Shown here in pieces: positions 1-8,473 of a stretch of DNA of 33,771 bases; positions within the stretch are counted from its first letter, which is position 1, and each line of letters starts with the position of its first letter. A program made the translations under genes and the position numbers. The stretch comes from JASGDC01 sp047605865. GTDB lineage: Bacteria; Actinomycetota; Actinomycetes; Actinomycetales; Micrococcaceae. The DNA lies in NCBI GenBank assembly GCA_047605865.1, contig JASGFC010000018.1:1-33771 (forward strand), in the 5' to 3' direction. The notes below the pieces were generated by a model, which made no database searches, was not told the origin of the DNA, and worked only from the letters and a program-made list of their open reading frames with translations.

Positions 1-171
1 AAATTGCCTCATTCTGTACTGAAATCAGCACAGAATGCACATTTTCGAGGTAGCTTATCAAATCGTGGCTTTGTTAAGGTCCAAAGACTAGCCTATACGA
101 TTGCAGATTTAGAAGAGTCGTCCGTGAGTAAAGATCACGTAGATAGGGCTTTAGAATTAGGGAGTTACTAA
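1..171 (+). CDS. comM: ComM/YifB-family Mg-chelatase-like ATPase, C-terminal end only
   Basis: Partial gene entering from the left edge in frame 1 and ending at a TAA at 169-171. The visible 56 residues include LSNRGFVKVQRLAYTIADLEE, close to the arginine-finger/sensor helix and C-terminal helical lid of YifB/ComM AAA+ proteins (family pattern LSxRGYxRVLRVARTIADL). ComM is a hexameric helicase that helps branch migration of incoming single-stranded DNA during recombination. The stop overlaps the dprA start by one base (TAATG), the standard actinobacterial comM-dprA arrangement, so the two are surely co-transcribed. The ATPase core lies outside the window. Confidence 0.85.
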   Translation, partial: KLPHSVLKSAQNAHFRGSLSNRGFVKVQRLAYTIADLEESSVSKDHVDRALELGSY

Positions 172-1316
172 TGGATAATATAGCAGAAGCCAGATATTTT
201 TGTTCTACTTTAGCAGATGGAGCAGACCCAATACTACAGATACTTATTGACCACTTTGGTGTTGTAGAATTGAAAGAATTTTTACTTACAGATTCTAAAA
301 CGTATCATCCTTTTAAGCATCAATGGCTAGAAGATAAAGGGTATTCACAAGCAAAAAAACATTTTGATCAAGCTTTGCAACGTTGGCAACCTCGTATAGA
401 ACTCTTTAAAAAGAAGAACGTTCTCTTAGAAGAACTAGAAGAGAAATATAATTGTAGTTTTATTTATCCAGAACATAAGTGGTGGATTAAGTCGTTAGAA
501 GATTTACATTTTGAAGCTCCAATTGGATTATGGCACAAAGGCGAAGAACAATCTAAAGCTGTAGCCTTAGTAGGATCTCGCGCTGCAACAGATTATGGCA
601 AAGCTTGTGCCTTTAATCTTGCCAGCGGCCTTGCTTTAGAGGGTTGTTCAGTCATTTCTGGTGGAGCATATGGAATAGATACTGCTGCACATTTAGGCGC
701 ACTGAATTATGAAGCAAAGACTACTGTTGTTTTTGCTAATGGTTTTGGAAATCTATATCCAAAAGGTAACTATAAGCTTTTCCAAAGGATTTTAGATAAC
801 GGTGGTAGCTGGATTAGTGAAACACATCCAGAGGTTATGGCAAGTAAATGGCGGTTTTTACAGAGAAACCGTTTAATTGCGTGTTTAAGTAAAATGATAA
901 TCGTTGTAGAAGCTGCTCATCGTTCAGGTGCAAAGAATACGGTCAACCACGCTTATAATATCAACAGGCCAGTGGGTGTAGTTCCAGGAAATATTACTTC
1001 AAATATGTCAGCAGGATGTCTTGAAATGTTGAAAGAAAACCCTGATTGTTACTGCATCACTGGCATTGATGACATCCTAGCTGTTATCAATGAATTACCC
1101 CAGAAAATAGACACTGTACCTTCCACCGAAAAGTTCTGGAACAACAGTGATGAGTTAAGAGTACTTGATGCTATGCCTCGTGATGGAGCTTTTACAGTCA
1201 CGCAAATTGCTGCAAATAGTGGATTGAGTAAGAAGTCAGTTTCGTTTGCTTTGAAGAAGCTTTCACAAAGTTCAGATGTGATAAATTTCGCAGAGCTATG
1301 GAGTAAGAAAGTTTAA
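171..1316 (+). CDS. dprA: DNA-processing protein DprA (Smf)
   Basis: 381 residues. DprA binds incoming single-stranded DNA in the cytoplasm and loads RecA; in actinobacteria it is widely kept even where transformation is unknown. The Rossmann-like core starts near residue 131 with VALVGSRAATDYG, followed by SGGAYGIDTAAH (163-174), RFLQRNR (228-234) and EAAHRSGAKNT (247-257), all signature DprA motifs. Residues 330-381 (TVTQIAANSGLSKKSVSFAL) look like the winged-helix C-terminal domain. The N-terminal 100 residues are less conserved. The ATG overlaps the comM stop by one base and has AGGGAG about 8 bases upstream. xerC follows 38 bases downstream. Confidence 0.93.
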   Translation: MDNIAEARYFCSTLADGADPILQILIDHFGVVELKEFLLTDSKTYHPFKHQWLEDKGYSQAKKHFDQALQRWQPRIELFKKKNVLLEELEEKYNCSFIYPEHKWWIKSLEDLHFEAPIGLWHKGEEQSKAVALVGSRAATDYGKACAFNLASGLALEGCSVISGGAYGIDTAAHLGALNYEAKTTVVFANGFGNLYPKGNYKLFQRILDNGGSWISETHPEVMASKWRFLQRNRLIACLSKMIIVVEAAHRSGAKNTVNHAYNINRPVGVVPGNITSNMSAGCLEMLKENPDCYCITGIDDILAVINELPQKIDTVPSTEKFWNNSDELRVLDAMPRDGAFTVTQIAANSGLSKKSVSFALKKLSQSSDVINFAELWSKKV

Positions 1317-1354
1317 TAGTACAGAAGTTCTCTTAAGAAAGTTATCCTTAAAGT

Positions 1355-2245
1355 ATGGAGAACATCGTGAGTGACTTTAGCCTATTTCTTAAAGCGCAAC
1401 AAGGTAAATCGTCACATACCATTAGAGCTTACACCAGAGATGTAACTGAGTTTCTCACTTTTTTTACGCAGCAGGGTGGTTCTGAACTTGATGATGTTGA
1501 TGTTTCGGCGATTCGACTTTTTCTTGCTGAACTTCATAAAAAAAAGCTAGCAAATAGTACACTAGCCAGGAAGATAGCCTCTCTTAAAGCTTTTTTTAAC
1601 TGGGCTTATACAGAAAAACTTATCAAGACTAATCCTTCGCTTTATCTTAGTTCGCCAAAGATTAGTAAGAAGCTTCCTGAAGTTTTGAGCCAACAAGCCA
1701 CGGTCAATGTATTGTCTCAACACGAAAAGGCAAACAGTAGGCATTCTCAGCGAGATATCGCAATGTTTGAACTTTTATATGCAACAGGGATGCGTGTTAC
1801 CGAATTATCAACTCTAAACCTTGACTCTTTTGATCAGAAGGAAAGAACAGTCAAAGTGCTGGGTAAGGGTGGCAAAGAGCGTGTGATTCCTTTCACGAAA
1901 GCAGCAGAAGAAGCTATTACAGTTTGGCTGGATAAGGAACGGCAAGAACTTGTACAAAATCCTCAAGAAAAAGCATTATTTCTTGGTGCTCGCGGGAAAA
2001 GGATAAATCCAAGGCAAATCCGTACTGCAATTAACAATTTTTTAAAGACTGTACCAGATTCTAAGGCATCAGGTCCGCATGCTATACGGCATACGGCTGC
2101 AACGCACCTTGTAGAAGGTGGTGCTGATTTAAGAAGTGTCCAGGAACTTCTTGGACACTCCTCGTTATCAACTACTCAACTATATACCCATGTTTCTATG
2201 GACAGACTCAAAGAAAGCTATAAGCAAGCTCATCCAAGAGCCTAG
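1355..2245 (+). CDS. xerC: Tyrosine recombinase XerC
   Basis: 296 residues, the usual XerC/XerD length. It resolves chromosome dimers at dif sites during division. Residues 1-90 form the SAM-like core-binding domain (SSHTIRAYTRDVTEFLTFF) and 105-296 the catalytic domain. The catalytic set is complete: R147 (ATGMRVTEL), K171 (GKGGKERVIP), H242 and R245 (HAIRHTAATH), H268 (LLGHSS) and nucleophile Y277 (YTHVSMDRL). The position after comM-dprA is the conserved actinobacterial context for xerC; XerD normally lies elsewhere, so XerC is preferred. There is no clear Shine-Dalgarno, but TATCCT sits at -12 to -7 from the ATG (1343-1348), which fits a leaderless internal promoter. Confidence 0.9.
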   Translation: MENIVSDFSLFLKAQQGKSSHTIRAYTRDVTEFLTFFTQQGGSELDDVDVSAIRLFLAELHKKKLANSTLARKIASLKAFFNWAYTEKLIKTNPSLYLSSPKISKKLPEVLSQQATVNVLSQHEKANSRHSQRDIAMFELLYATGMRVTELSTLNLDSFDQKERTVKVLGKGGKERVIPFTKAAEEAITVWLDKERQELVQNPQEKALFLGARGKRINPRQIRTAINNFLKTVPDSKASGPHAIRHTAATHLVEGGADLRSVQELLGHSSLSTTQLYTHVSMDRLKESYKQAHPRA

Positions 2246-2390
2246 TTACCAACAATTAAAAGACATACCTTGTCATTTCATACACTTCAGTGTTAGGCTT
2301 GCGTATAGTTGTTACTGATACTTCTAGATAATACTAAATTCCTGCTATAGGTCGTTGGGGAAGACGCACCACTAGTCAAGGAGAAACGGA

Positions 2391-2915
2391 ATGTCTAAAA
2401 GTACCACGCAAGGAATGTTATATATTCATTCTGTGCCTGCTGCTGTATGCCCACATCTTGAGTGGGCTATTAACTCTGTCCTTGGCGAAGATTTAAAATT
2501 CTCTTGGGACAAACAACCTGCTGAACCAGGAATGCTTTGCACCGAAGTTGCATGGCGTGGAGAAGCGGGGATAGGTTCGTTGCTAGCCTCTTCAATTCGT
2601 CGTATGGGTAAAATCCGTTTCGAAGTTACTGAAGATGCTAGCTCAGGTGTTGATGCAAGCCGGTGGAGTCACACGCCAAAATTGGGCATCTTTCATGCTG
2701 TTACTGATGTGCACGGAAATATTATGGTTTCTGAAGAACGTATACGTCGTGCATATGAGATTGGCAATGAACACAATGACCCAATGCGTGTATATCAAGA
2801 GCTCTCCCAAGCGATGGGTGAAGCTTGGGATGAAGAACTTGAGCCTTTCAGGCTTGCAGCATCAGGCGTTCCAGTCCGTTGGCACGATTTCAGAGAAGTC
2901 GCCCAACAAAGTTAA
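2391..2915 (+). CDS. DUF3145 domain protein (actinobacteria-specific, unknown function)
   Basis: 174 residues. The whole chain looks like DUF3145: N-terminal GMLYIHSVPAAVCPHLEWA, a central CTEVAWRGEAGIGSLLASS and RRMGKIRFEVTEDASSG. No catalytic motif or membrane segment is visible, so it is probably cytosolic. Start supported by AAGGAGAAACGGA just before the ATG. In other actinobacteria this gene commonly sits at the end of the fabD-fabH-acpP-fabF cluster next to a PucR-type regulator (from family knowledge). Here the regulator is the next gene, on the other strand, and no fab genes are present. A strong bidirectional terminator separates the two. Function unknown. Confidence 0.85.
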   Translation: MSKSTTQGMLYIHSVPAAVCPHLEWAINSVLGEDLKFSWDKQPAEPGMLCTEVAWRGEAGIGSLLASSIRRMGKIRFEVTEDASSGVDASRWSHTPKLGIFHAVTDVHGNIMVSEERIRRAYEIGNEHNDPMRVYQELSQAMGEAWDEELEPFRLAASGVPVRWHDFREVAQQS

Positions 2916-2930
2916 AACTTAAGGACTTAT

Positions 2931-2971
2931 AAAAGTGAGGTGCTTACTCTTAAAGTAAGCACCTCACTTTT
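2931..2971. terminator. Bidirectional rho-independent terminator
   Basis: A perfect 18-bp stem (2931-2948 with 2954-2971) and a 5-base loop (CTTAA). The stem begins with AAAA and ends with TTTT followed by one more T, so it can act in both directions. It lies between the convergent DUF3145 gene and the PucR-type regulator gene. Confidence 0.92.
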
Positions 2972-3024
2972 TAATTTGTCTCAACTTGAAATTACGTAAT
3001 ATAACTCTGGAGTTATATTAAGTA

Positions 3025-4239
3025 CTAGGGCGAAAGCATCTTTGTAACTTCTGTACTAGCATAGTTTGATTTTCTTTCAGCTAATTTGCCTGTTGTTAGC
3101 GCGATTTTTAGAGTATAGATATCTCTGATATTACTAAAATCTAGATTGACTACCTCTGCCACCCGATCAAGTCTATAGCGGACTGTATTAGAGTGTATAC
3201 CAATTTCTCTAGCAGTACCTTCTAAAGAAAAAGCACATTCAAGATAGGTTTCTGTGGTAAGCAGTAGCTTTGGATCTACGTCTTTAAGTGGTTTATACCA
3301 TTTTTGAATAGCGTAATCTCTAGCTTTTTTATCTCCTAAGATAATACGTTCTGGAATAAGATCTTGCGCATCAATCAGTGAGTCGGCTTTAAGCCAAGCT
3401 TGTGAACAAAGATATCCTGCAAAAGCACAGTGTGTGGCATATTCCAATCTTTTAAAAGAGGATTCAATAGGGCCAAAAACAATGGTTCCATTTTCGAAAT
3501 ACTCTTGCAAGGGAGAAAGTAGAGATCTAATTTCCTTAAAATTTGAAAGTAGTATCACTAAGGTATCCCGATGAAACGCAGTAAGATTCTTCACTCCATG
3601 AGCTGAAAGGTAATCTTGAATTTTCTTTTCAGCAACAGTTGCAGTATTTGTCATAGATAATTTTCCGATGACAGCAGTACAAGGTGCTTTTTCTTTCCAG
3701 GAGAAACTTTTTAACTTATTAAAGATTGCTTCCGTACCTCGCTGAGCAATAATGGTTTCAACTAAGTTAGTTTCCAGTGTCTTTTGATGTGCTTGACTAC
3801 TTTCAATAAAAGCTTCTGAAGCGCAGAACATGGCTTTGGAGCAAAATGCAGCAACAAGGTTCTTAAAACCTTGAGTATTGTATGGACACAATATTTGTGA
3901 TTTTGAAGAAACAACTTTACAAGCTGACTGGCAAATCTGTAGTAGATATTCTAGATTGAGTGAATGTAAAATATTAAGTGGTCTTGTGCCAAAAGTACGC
4001 ACTAAAGATTCTTTAATGGAAATATCATTCTTCAACCAACTATCGAATGATTTAATACCTAGGTGCACAGTTGTTCTGGCTATATTTTGCTGCTCTGTTG
4101 TGAGCATTTTGAACCATGCAGCCTGTTGTTCAAGATCTTTGATAGTTAATCTACTTAATTCTTTAATGGATTTACAGTAAGACAGTGATAGGCAACGACG
4201 TTCTTCTACAGATAAATGAGTGATAATTTGAGGGTCCAT
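3025..4239 (-). CDS. PucR/CdaR-type transcriptional regulator (FasR-like)
   Basis: 404 residues. The C-terminal part (about residues 340-395) contains the PucR C-terminal helix-turn-helix: LECAFSLEGTAREIGIHSNT followed by VRYRLDRV. The central region (about 190-320) is compatible with the degenerate GGDEF-like domain of CdaR regulators, the N-terminus is helical. Proteins of this architecture sit beside fabD and near aceE in other actinobacteria (Rv2242 in mycobacteria; FasR, an activator of fatty-acid synthesis genes, in Streptomyces); this is from family knowledge. Adjacency to DUF3145 and the presence of aceE in the same window support that orthology, but fab genes are absent here, so the target is uncertain. 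Start chosen at the first ATG; only a weak AGAG lies upstream, with TAGGCT as a possible -10 box 9-14 bases upstream. Confidence 0.75.
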   Translation of the reverse strand: MDPQIITHLSVEERRCLSLSYCKSIKELSRLTIKDLEQQAAWFKMLTTEQQNIARTTVHLGIKSFDSWLKNDISIKESLVRTFGTRPLNILHSLNLEYLLQICQSACKVVSSKSQILCPYNTQGFKNLVAAFCSKAMFCASEAFIESSQAHQKTLETNLVETIIAQRGTEAIFNKLKSFSWKEKAPCTAVIGKLSMTNTATVAEKKIQDYLSAHGVKNLTAFHRDTLVILLSNFKEIRSLLSPLQEYFENGTIVFGPIESSFKRLEYATHCAFAGYLCSQAWLKADSLIDAQDLIPERIILGDKKARDYAIQKWYKPLKDVDPKLLLTTETYLECAFSLEGTAREIGIHSNTVRYRLDRVAEVVNLDFSNIRDIYTLKIALTTGKLAERKSNYASTEVTKMLSP

Positions 4240-4322
4240 AGTTCTCTAGCCTACGGATTTCCAGTTAAGGAAACATCGCTCTTAAGTATGAATTTTAAAA
4301 ATGAAAATTCTGCTAATATTGT

Positions 4323-5321
4323 TTAGCTAATTGTTGCTTTGATTGCCTTATGGTCACTTCCTTGTGCAGTAAAAGTGTGAGAAGTTCCATTAGTAAATCC
4401 TTTATAGAAAACGTGATCAATCTTTGTTGCTGGGAAGAATGTTGGCCAGGTAAAGCCCATACCGAAGTGTTCATTTTTGGTTTCTGGCCATGCATGTAAA
4501 ACTTCTTGGAAGTGACTATCATAGGTTGAAGCATTGAAATCACCCATAATGATAGCTTTATCATTAGGGTCAGTCTTCATCACTTGGCTAATCTGATCTA
4601 GCATCTCATCGCGTTGAGCATGTTCAGATGGCCTATAAGAACCCATATGTGAAACATAGACCTGCGTTTTTCCTTGAGGAAGGTCTACTTCAGAAGTCAA
4701 AACCCTACCATAATTGGTAGGCATATCAGCAGCTTCTCCATCAGTAATAGGATATTTACTCCATAAAGCTACAGTTCCAAAGACGTGATTGTAGGGGTAA
4801 GCTGCATTCATAGCACTAACAACTTCTTCACCAGCAGTACCCTCAAGCTCTTCGATACCAACGAGATCAGCGTTTTGTGCAATAATGCTTTGAACGGCAG
4901 CTTGAGGATCTTTATTATCAGCATCAATGTTAGACGTTGCCACAGTAAGAGCATTTGAAGCAGTATTTGCTTTTGTTGGAAGCAGTTGAGGAATAAACAT
5001 AAGGGCAGCAACGAGTGGAAAAGCCAGAAGTAAAATAGCAGCTTTCTGCTTTCTATAAAGAAATGCTAAGAAGATAAAGAAAATACTTAGCAGACCAAAC
5101 CAGGGCAAAAAGTTTTGTGCCAGTAATAATAAATTTTGCAGAAAAACAAAGCGTGAAGAGCTAGAAGAAGTTGTGGTCTTTGTTATTGGAAATCTGTTTA
5201 TAATGAGAAAGAGTGCCCCAGCCAGAGATAGAGCTATGAGAAGAGTAGCTTTAAGTGGCTTCATCTTGTGCTTTCTGATCCTTGCTAACAATCTTTTAAT
5301 AAACCCTTTTCCCAAACCCAT
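4323..5321 (-). CDS. Membrane-anchored endonuclease/exonuclease/phosphatase (EEP) family protein
   Basis: 332 residues. Residues 1-120 hold a basic N-terminus and about three hydrophobic segments (roughly 24-42, 58-88, 93-112), which should place the catalytic domain (125-332) outside the membrane. EEP motifs are present in order: ATSNIDADN, VGIEELEG (catalytic/metal Glu), VYVSHMGSYRP, GDFNAST (D261, N263), KIDHVFY (D302, H303) and GSDHKAI (H324). The fold is a Mg-dependent phosphodiesterase; the substrate (nucleic acid, nucleotide or phospholipid) cannot be told from sequence. No Shine-Dalgarno precedes this ATG; a shorter start at 5264 (MKPLKATLL) is possible. The gene is 83 bases upstream of nothing but the end of the regulator's promoter region, on the same strand as it. 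Confidence 0.8.
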   Translation of the reverse strand: MGLGKGFIKRLLARIRKHKMKPLKATLLIALSLAGALFLIINRFPITKTTTSSSSSRFVFLQNLLLLAQNFLPWFGLLSIFFIFLAFLYRKQKAAILLLAFPLVAALMFIPQLLPTKANTASNALTVATSNIDADNKDPQAAVQSIIAQNADLVGIEELEGTAGEEVVSAMNAAYPYNHVFGTVALWSKYPITDGEAADMPTNYGRVLTSEVDLPQGKTQVYVSHMGSYRPSEHAQRDEMLDQISQVMKTDPNDKAIIMGDFNASTYDSHFQEVLHAWPETKNEHFGMGFTWPTFFPATKIDHVFYKGFTNGTSHTFTAQGSDHKAIKATIS

Positions 5322-5538
5322 GGCACGATAGTGGAAAGAATAGTAAAAACCACTCTTAGCTTATAAACCATATATCGTGCTCTATGGAAGCGGTAATGAG
5401 TTTAAAAATGGTGTCCATATACTAGAAATCCTAGCAGAAGTAGAGTTAAAATCGTGGAAATCATACGTGAAGTTATAAGCTCACGCTACGCTTTATGTAC
5501 AAAATTTACGTGTAAGAAAGTGCCCGCGCTATCTCTGA

Positions 5539-8337
5539 TTAACGCGTACTTTCCTCAATAAGTTCAAGAATATGGCGATAAGGTTTATGTGTTGCTCTAC
5601 TTAAACCAATTTCACAGGTGCGATTACTTGAAGCATATGCTGCATACTCTTTTTCATTGACTTCAGCTGCCTCAGCTTGTGTTGCTGAAGCAGTAAGTTC
5701 AGGATGAAGCATTCCACGATCTCCTGCAAAAGCACAACAACCAAAATTGAGTGGCACCAGAACATCATCAGAAATTTTTTCAGCTAGTTCTTTCAAGTCT
5801 TCAGTTATACCAAGAGCTGTTGAAGAACATGTTGGGTGGAGGGCAATAGATTCAATCCTTTGAGAAACTTTTAATTTATCTAAGGTGTAGTCATGAATAA
5901 ATTTAACGCTATCAATAACTTTCAATGCTTTATATTTCGGGTCTTCTTTACAAGCTTTTTCAATCATGACTTCGATACCTTCAGAACATGAAGAAGCATC
6001 AGTTACAACAGGTAGGCGGCCTTCATCGCTAGCATCCCATAACCAGTTGATGACCTTGTCTTTCATGACATCATAGCCTTCAGAGTAACCTTTTGATTTC
6101 CATGGTGTACCACAGCACAAGCCATCAATACCTTGCGGGGTTGTAACTGTTAGTCCAGCACGATCACACAGAGCCAAGAATGCAGCAGGCGCACCCATTC
6201 CTTGATGTCCGTGTTCATCTTTTTCTGCTCCAAACATGGTGCCAATACATGTTTGGAAGAAGACAGCATCTGCTTTGTTTCGAATACGTTCATGGCGTTT
6301 CTTTCCACCACCAGGCAAACTGGAATCATACATAGGCAGTTGGTCTTTTGGCAACACCATACGACCCACTTTGGTTATTCCTTCAACCAGAGGACCAGGC
6401 ATATATTTTGCTGCTGATAAAGCTACGCCGCCAACTTCCGCAATACCTCCCCAATGCTTAGCAGTTTGCTCCCAAGCCTTTTGTCCAGCATCTGTGCGTT
6501 CTTCCATGCGAAGCCTGCGTACCAAGTCGCCGGTATTGATATCAACAGGACAAGCAACTGAACACATGCCGTCAACAGCACACGTTTGGATACCATCGTA
6601 TTCATATTGTTTACGGATTTCTGCAGCAGTTTCGGTATCACCATTTTCTTCAGCACGGGCAAGCTCACGCCGCAACACAATACGTTGCCGAGGAGTAAGG
6701 GTAAGGTTTTTTGATGGGCAGGCTGGCTCGCAGTAACCACATTCCACACAGCGGTCAACTTCTTCTTCAACCGTAGGTGTTAATTTAATGTTCTTCATGT
6801 AGGACGTTGGGTCATCATTAAGTACAACTCCAGGGTTGAGCATGAGGTTAGGGTCACACAGTTTCTTGATATCCCACATCATTTGATAAAGTTTTTCACC
6901 AAATTGTTCTTTGACAAACGGCGCCATGATGCGTCCAGTGCCGTGTTCTGCTTTTAAAGAACCTTTATGTGAGAGTACAAGTTTGACCATATCGTCAGTA
7001 AATTCTTGATAACGAACCATATGTTCAGGCTCTTTAAAGTTTTCGCTCAGTAAGAAATGCACATTGCCATCTTTGGCGTGACCAAAGATACAGCTGTTTT
7101 TGTAGCCATATTTATCGAAGAGTTGAATAAGCTCTTCGAGTGTTGGGAGTAATTCTTCTACTGGAACCACGATATCTTCAAGTAATGCTGTGGTTCCAGA
7201 TTCTCGAGCTTCTGCAACAGTGGTATAGAGGCCTTTACGGACTTTCCAGAGAGCAGCGCGTTTGGAGCTATCTTGAGTGAATTTAGCTGGAGCTGAAAGT
7301 TTCAGTTGCTGGAGTAAGGAAGAGTTCTGCTTGAGTTTTTCTTCAAGTTCCTTTTGTGAAAAGCCATGATATTCCACGAGTAGGGCAGCATTTTCATTAA
7401 CATCAATATCTTTAATTTCTTCGGCTACTTGTGGAATAGTTTGTGCAACTTTCAGTGACGTTGCATCCATTAATTCAATGGTTGCCATTCCAGATTCAAC
7501 AAGTTGTGGCAATGCGCCAGTAGCATCTGAAAGGGTAGGGAAAACAAGGAGTGCTGTAGCAACTTGTGGCGCTATAGCTACAGTATTAAATGTTGCTTCA
7601 GCTATATGTCCAAGAGTTCCTTCAGAACCTATAAAAAGGTGTTCAAGAATATCAAGTGGTTTCTCGAAATCAAGAAGAGAGTTTAACCCATAACCCATAG
7701 TATTTTTCATAGAATACTGTTGTTTTAAGAATTCTACGGCTTCTGGATCTTTAAGAAGTTTATGACGTAGTTCAATAAGACTATTGTAAAGTTCAGGTTC
7801 TTTGCGCTCTAATTGTGTATCAGCATCTTCATCAGCAGTGTCAATTGTGGTTCCTGATGGAAGCACAAAAATCATAGAATCAAGTGTTGAATAAGTATTG
7901 TAGGTAGTACCGCAAGACATGCCTGTGGAATTGTTGGCAACAACTCCACCTATAGTGCAGGCTACTTCACTTGCTGGATCAGGGCCTAACTTGTAACCGA
8001 AGCGAGCTAGATGAGCATTAACCATGCGCACCGTTGCACCTGGCTCAACTCTAACTCTTTTACCCTCGTCTAGAACTGTAATAGCGCGAAAATTTTTACG
8101 TGTATCAACTAGAACGCCTTCAATTGAGCCCTGTCCACAAAGGCTTGTTCCTCCTGAGCGGAAACCTACAGTATCTTTATTTTCTTGTGCAATCTTGAAA
8201 ATTTCAGCAATTTCTTCTTTGCTTTTTGGTGTTGCTACTGCCTCTGGCACGATAAGGTAATGAGAGGCATCATGAGCAAAAGCAAGGCGATCAATGGTGC
8301 GGTCTCGAAGACCAGGGTAATCTGCAATTGTAGTCAT
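5539..8337 (-). CDS. FAD- and Fe-S-binding D-2-hydroxyacid (D-lactate/glycolate-type) dehydrogenase
   Basis: 932 residues, a GlcD-like flavoprotein fused to a GlcF-like iron-sulfur part. It should oxidise a D-2-hydroxyacid such as D-lactate and pass electrons toward quinone at the membrane; the substrate is inferred. Order: FAD-binding PCMH domain (about 35-260, GFRSGGTSLCGQG near 58), FAD-oxidase C-terminal domain (about 260-530, with HAKDGNVHF and EHGTGRIM), two 4Fe-4S motifs (CVECGYCEPACPS and CAVDGMCSVACPV, about 545-630), then CCG-type cysteine clusters (QTCIGTMFG, GLCCGTPWKSKGY, HPTCSS, GCCAFAGDRG). No transmembrane segment. The ATG has no Shine-Dalgarno but TAGAAT lies exactly at -12 to -7 (8344-8349, minus strand), suggesting a leaderless mRNA. 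Divergent from the siderophore operon. Confidence 0.88.
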   Translation of the reverse strand: MTTIADYPGLRDRTIDRLAFAHDASHYLIVPEAVATPKSKEEIAEIFKIAQENKDTVGFRSGGTSLCGQGSIEGVLVDTRKNFRAITVLDEGKRVRVEPGATVRMVNAHLARFGYKLGPDPASEVACTIGGVVANNSTGMSCGTTYNTYSTLDSMIFVLPSGTTIDTADEDADTQLERKEPELYNSLIELRHKLLKDPEAVEFLKQQYSMKNTMGYGLNSLLDFEKPLDILEHLFIGSEGTLGHIAEATFNTVAIAPQVATALLVFPTLSDATGALPQLVESGMATIELMDATSLKVAQTIPQVAEEIKDIDVNENAALLVEYHGFSQKELEEKLKQNSSLLQQLKLSAPAKFTQDSSKRAALWKVRKGLYTTVAEARESGTTALLEDIVVPVEELLPTLEELIQLFDKYGYKNSCIFGHAKDGNVHFLLSENFKEPEHMVRYQEFTDDMVKLVLSHKGSLKAEHGTGRIMAPFVKEQFGEKLYQMMWDIKKLCDPNLMLNPGVVLNDDPTSYMKNIKLTPTVEEEVDRCVECGYCEPACPSKNLTLTPRQRIVLRRELARAEENGDTETAAEIRKQYEYDGIQTCAVDGMCSVACPVDINTGDLVRRLRMEERTDAGQKAWEQTAKHWGGIAEVGGVALSAAKYMPGPLVEGITKVGRMVLPKDQLPMYDSSLPGGGKKRHERIRNKADAVFFQTCIGTMFGAEKDEHGHQGMGAPAAFLALCDRAGLTVTTPQGIDGLCCGTPWKSKGYSEGYDVMKDKVINWLWDASDEGRLPVVTDASSCSEGIEVMIEKACKEDPKYKALKVIDSVKFIHDYTLDKLKVSQRIESIALHPTCSSTALGITEDLKELAEKISDDVLVPLNFGCCAFAGDRGMLHPELTASATQAEAAEVNEKEYAAYASSNRTCEIGLSRATHKPYRHILELIEESTR

Positions 8338-8403
8338 AGCTCAATTCTACTCAGGGTAGATGAAACAACATGACAATAATTACGTTACATTTTCCTTTCC
8401 AAA

Positions 8404-8432
8404 TTGCCTAAAGTGGGGTAGTCTACTTATAT
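8404..8432 (+). promoter_or_regulatory. Candidate promoter of the siderophore import operon
   Basis: TTGCCT (8404-8409), 17-base spacer, TTATAT (8427-8432). The spacer contains the small dyad GTAGTCTAC. No match to the DtxR/IdeR iron box could be made by eye. Confidence 0.4.
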
Positions 8433-8473
8433 CTGAATTTATAAAGCAGATTCATGACATAAAGGATAAAAGA

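Noticed and set aside
1355..2245. XerC-like gene as phage integrase of a mobile element
   Set aside because: Its position after comM-dprA and its standard XerC features show a housekeeping recombinase.
6236..6736. Plus-strand reading frame of 166 codons
   Set aside because: It is antisense to the Fe-S part of the FAD dehydrogenase; composition is that of a shadow frame.
8393..8411. Possible DtxR/IdeR iron box upstream of the siderophore operon
   Set aside because: Only one CCTAA half-site fits; fewer than half of the 19 positions match.
8360..8473. N-terminal extension of the siderophore-binding lipoprotein
   Set aside because: It would bury the signal peptide 38 residues inside; AAAGGA marks the ATG at 8474.
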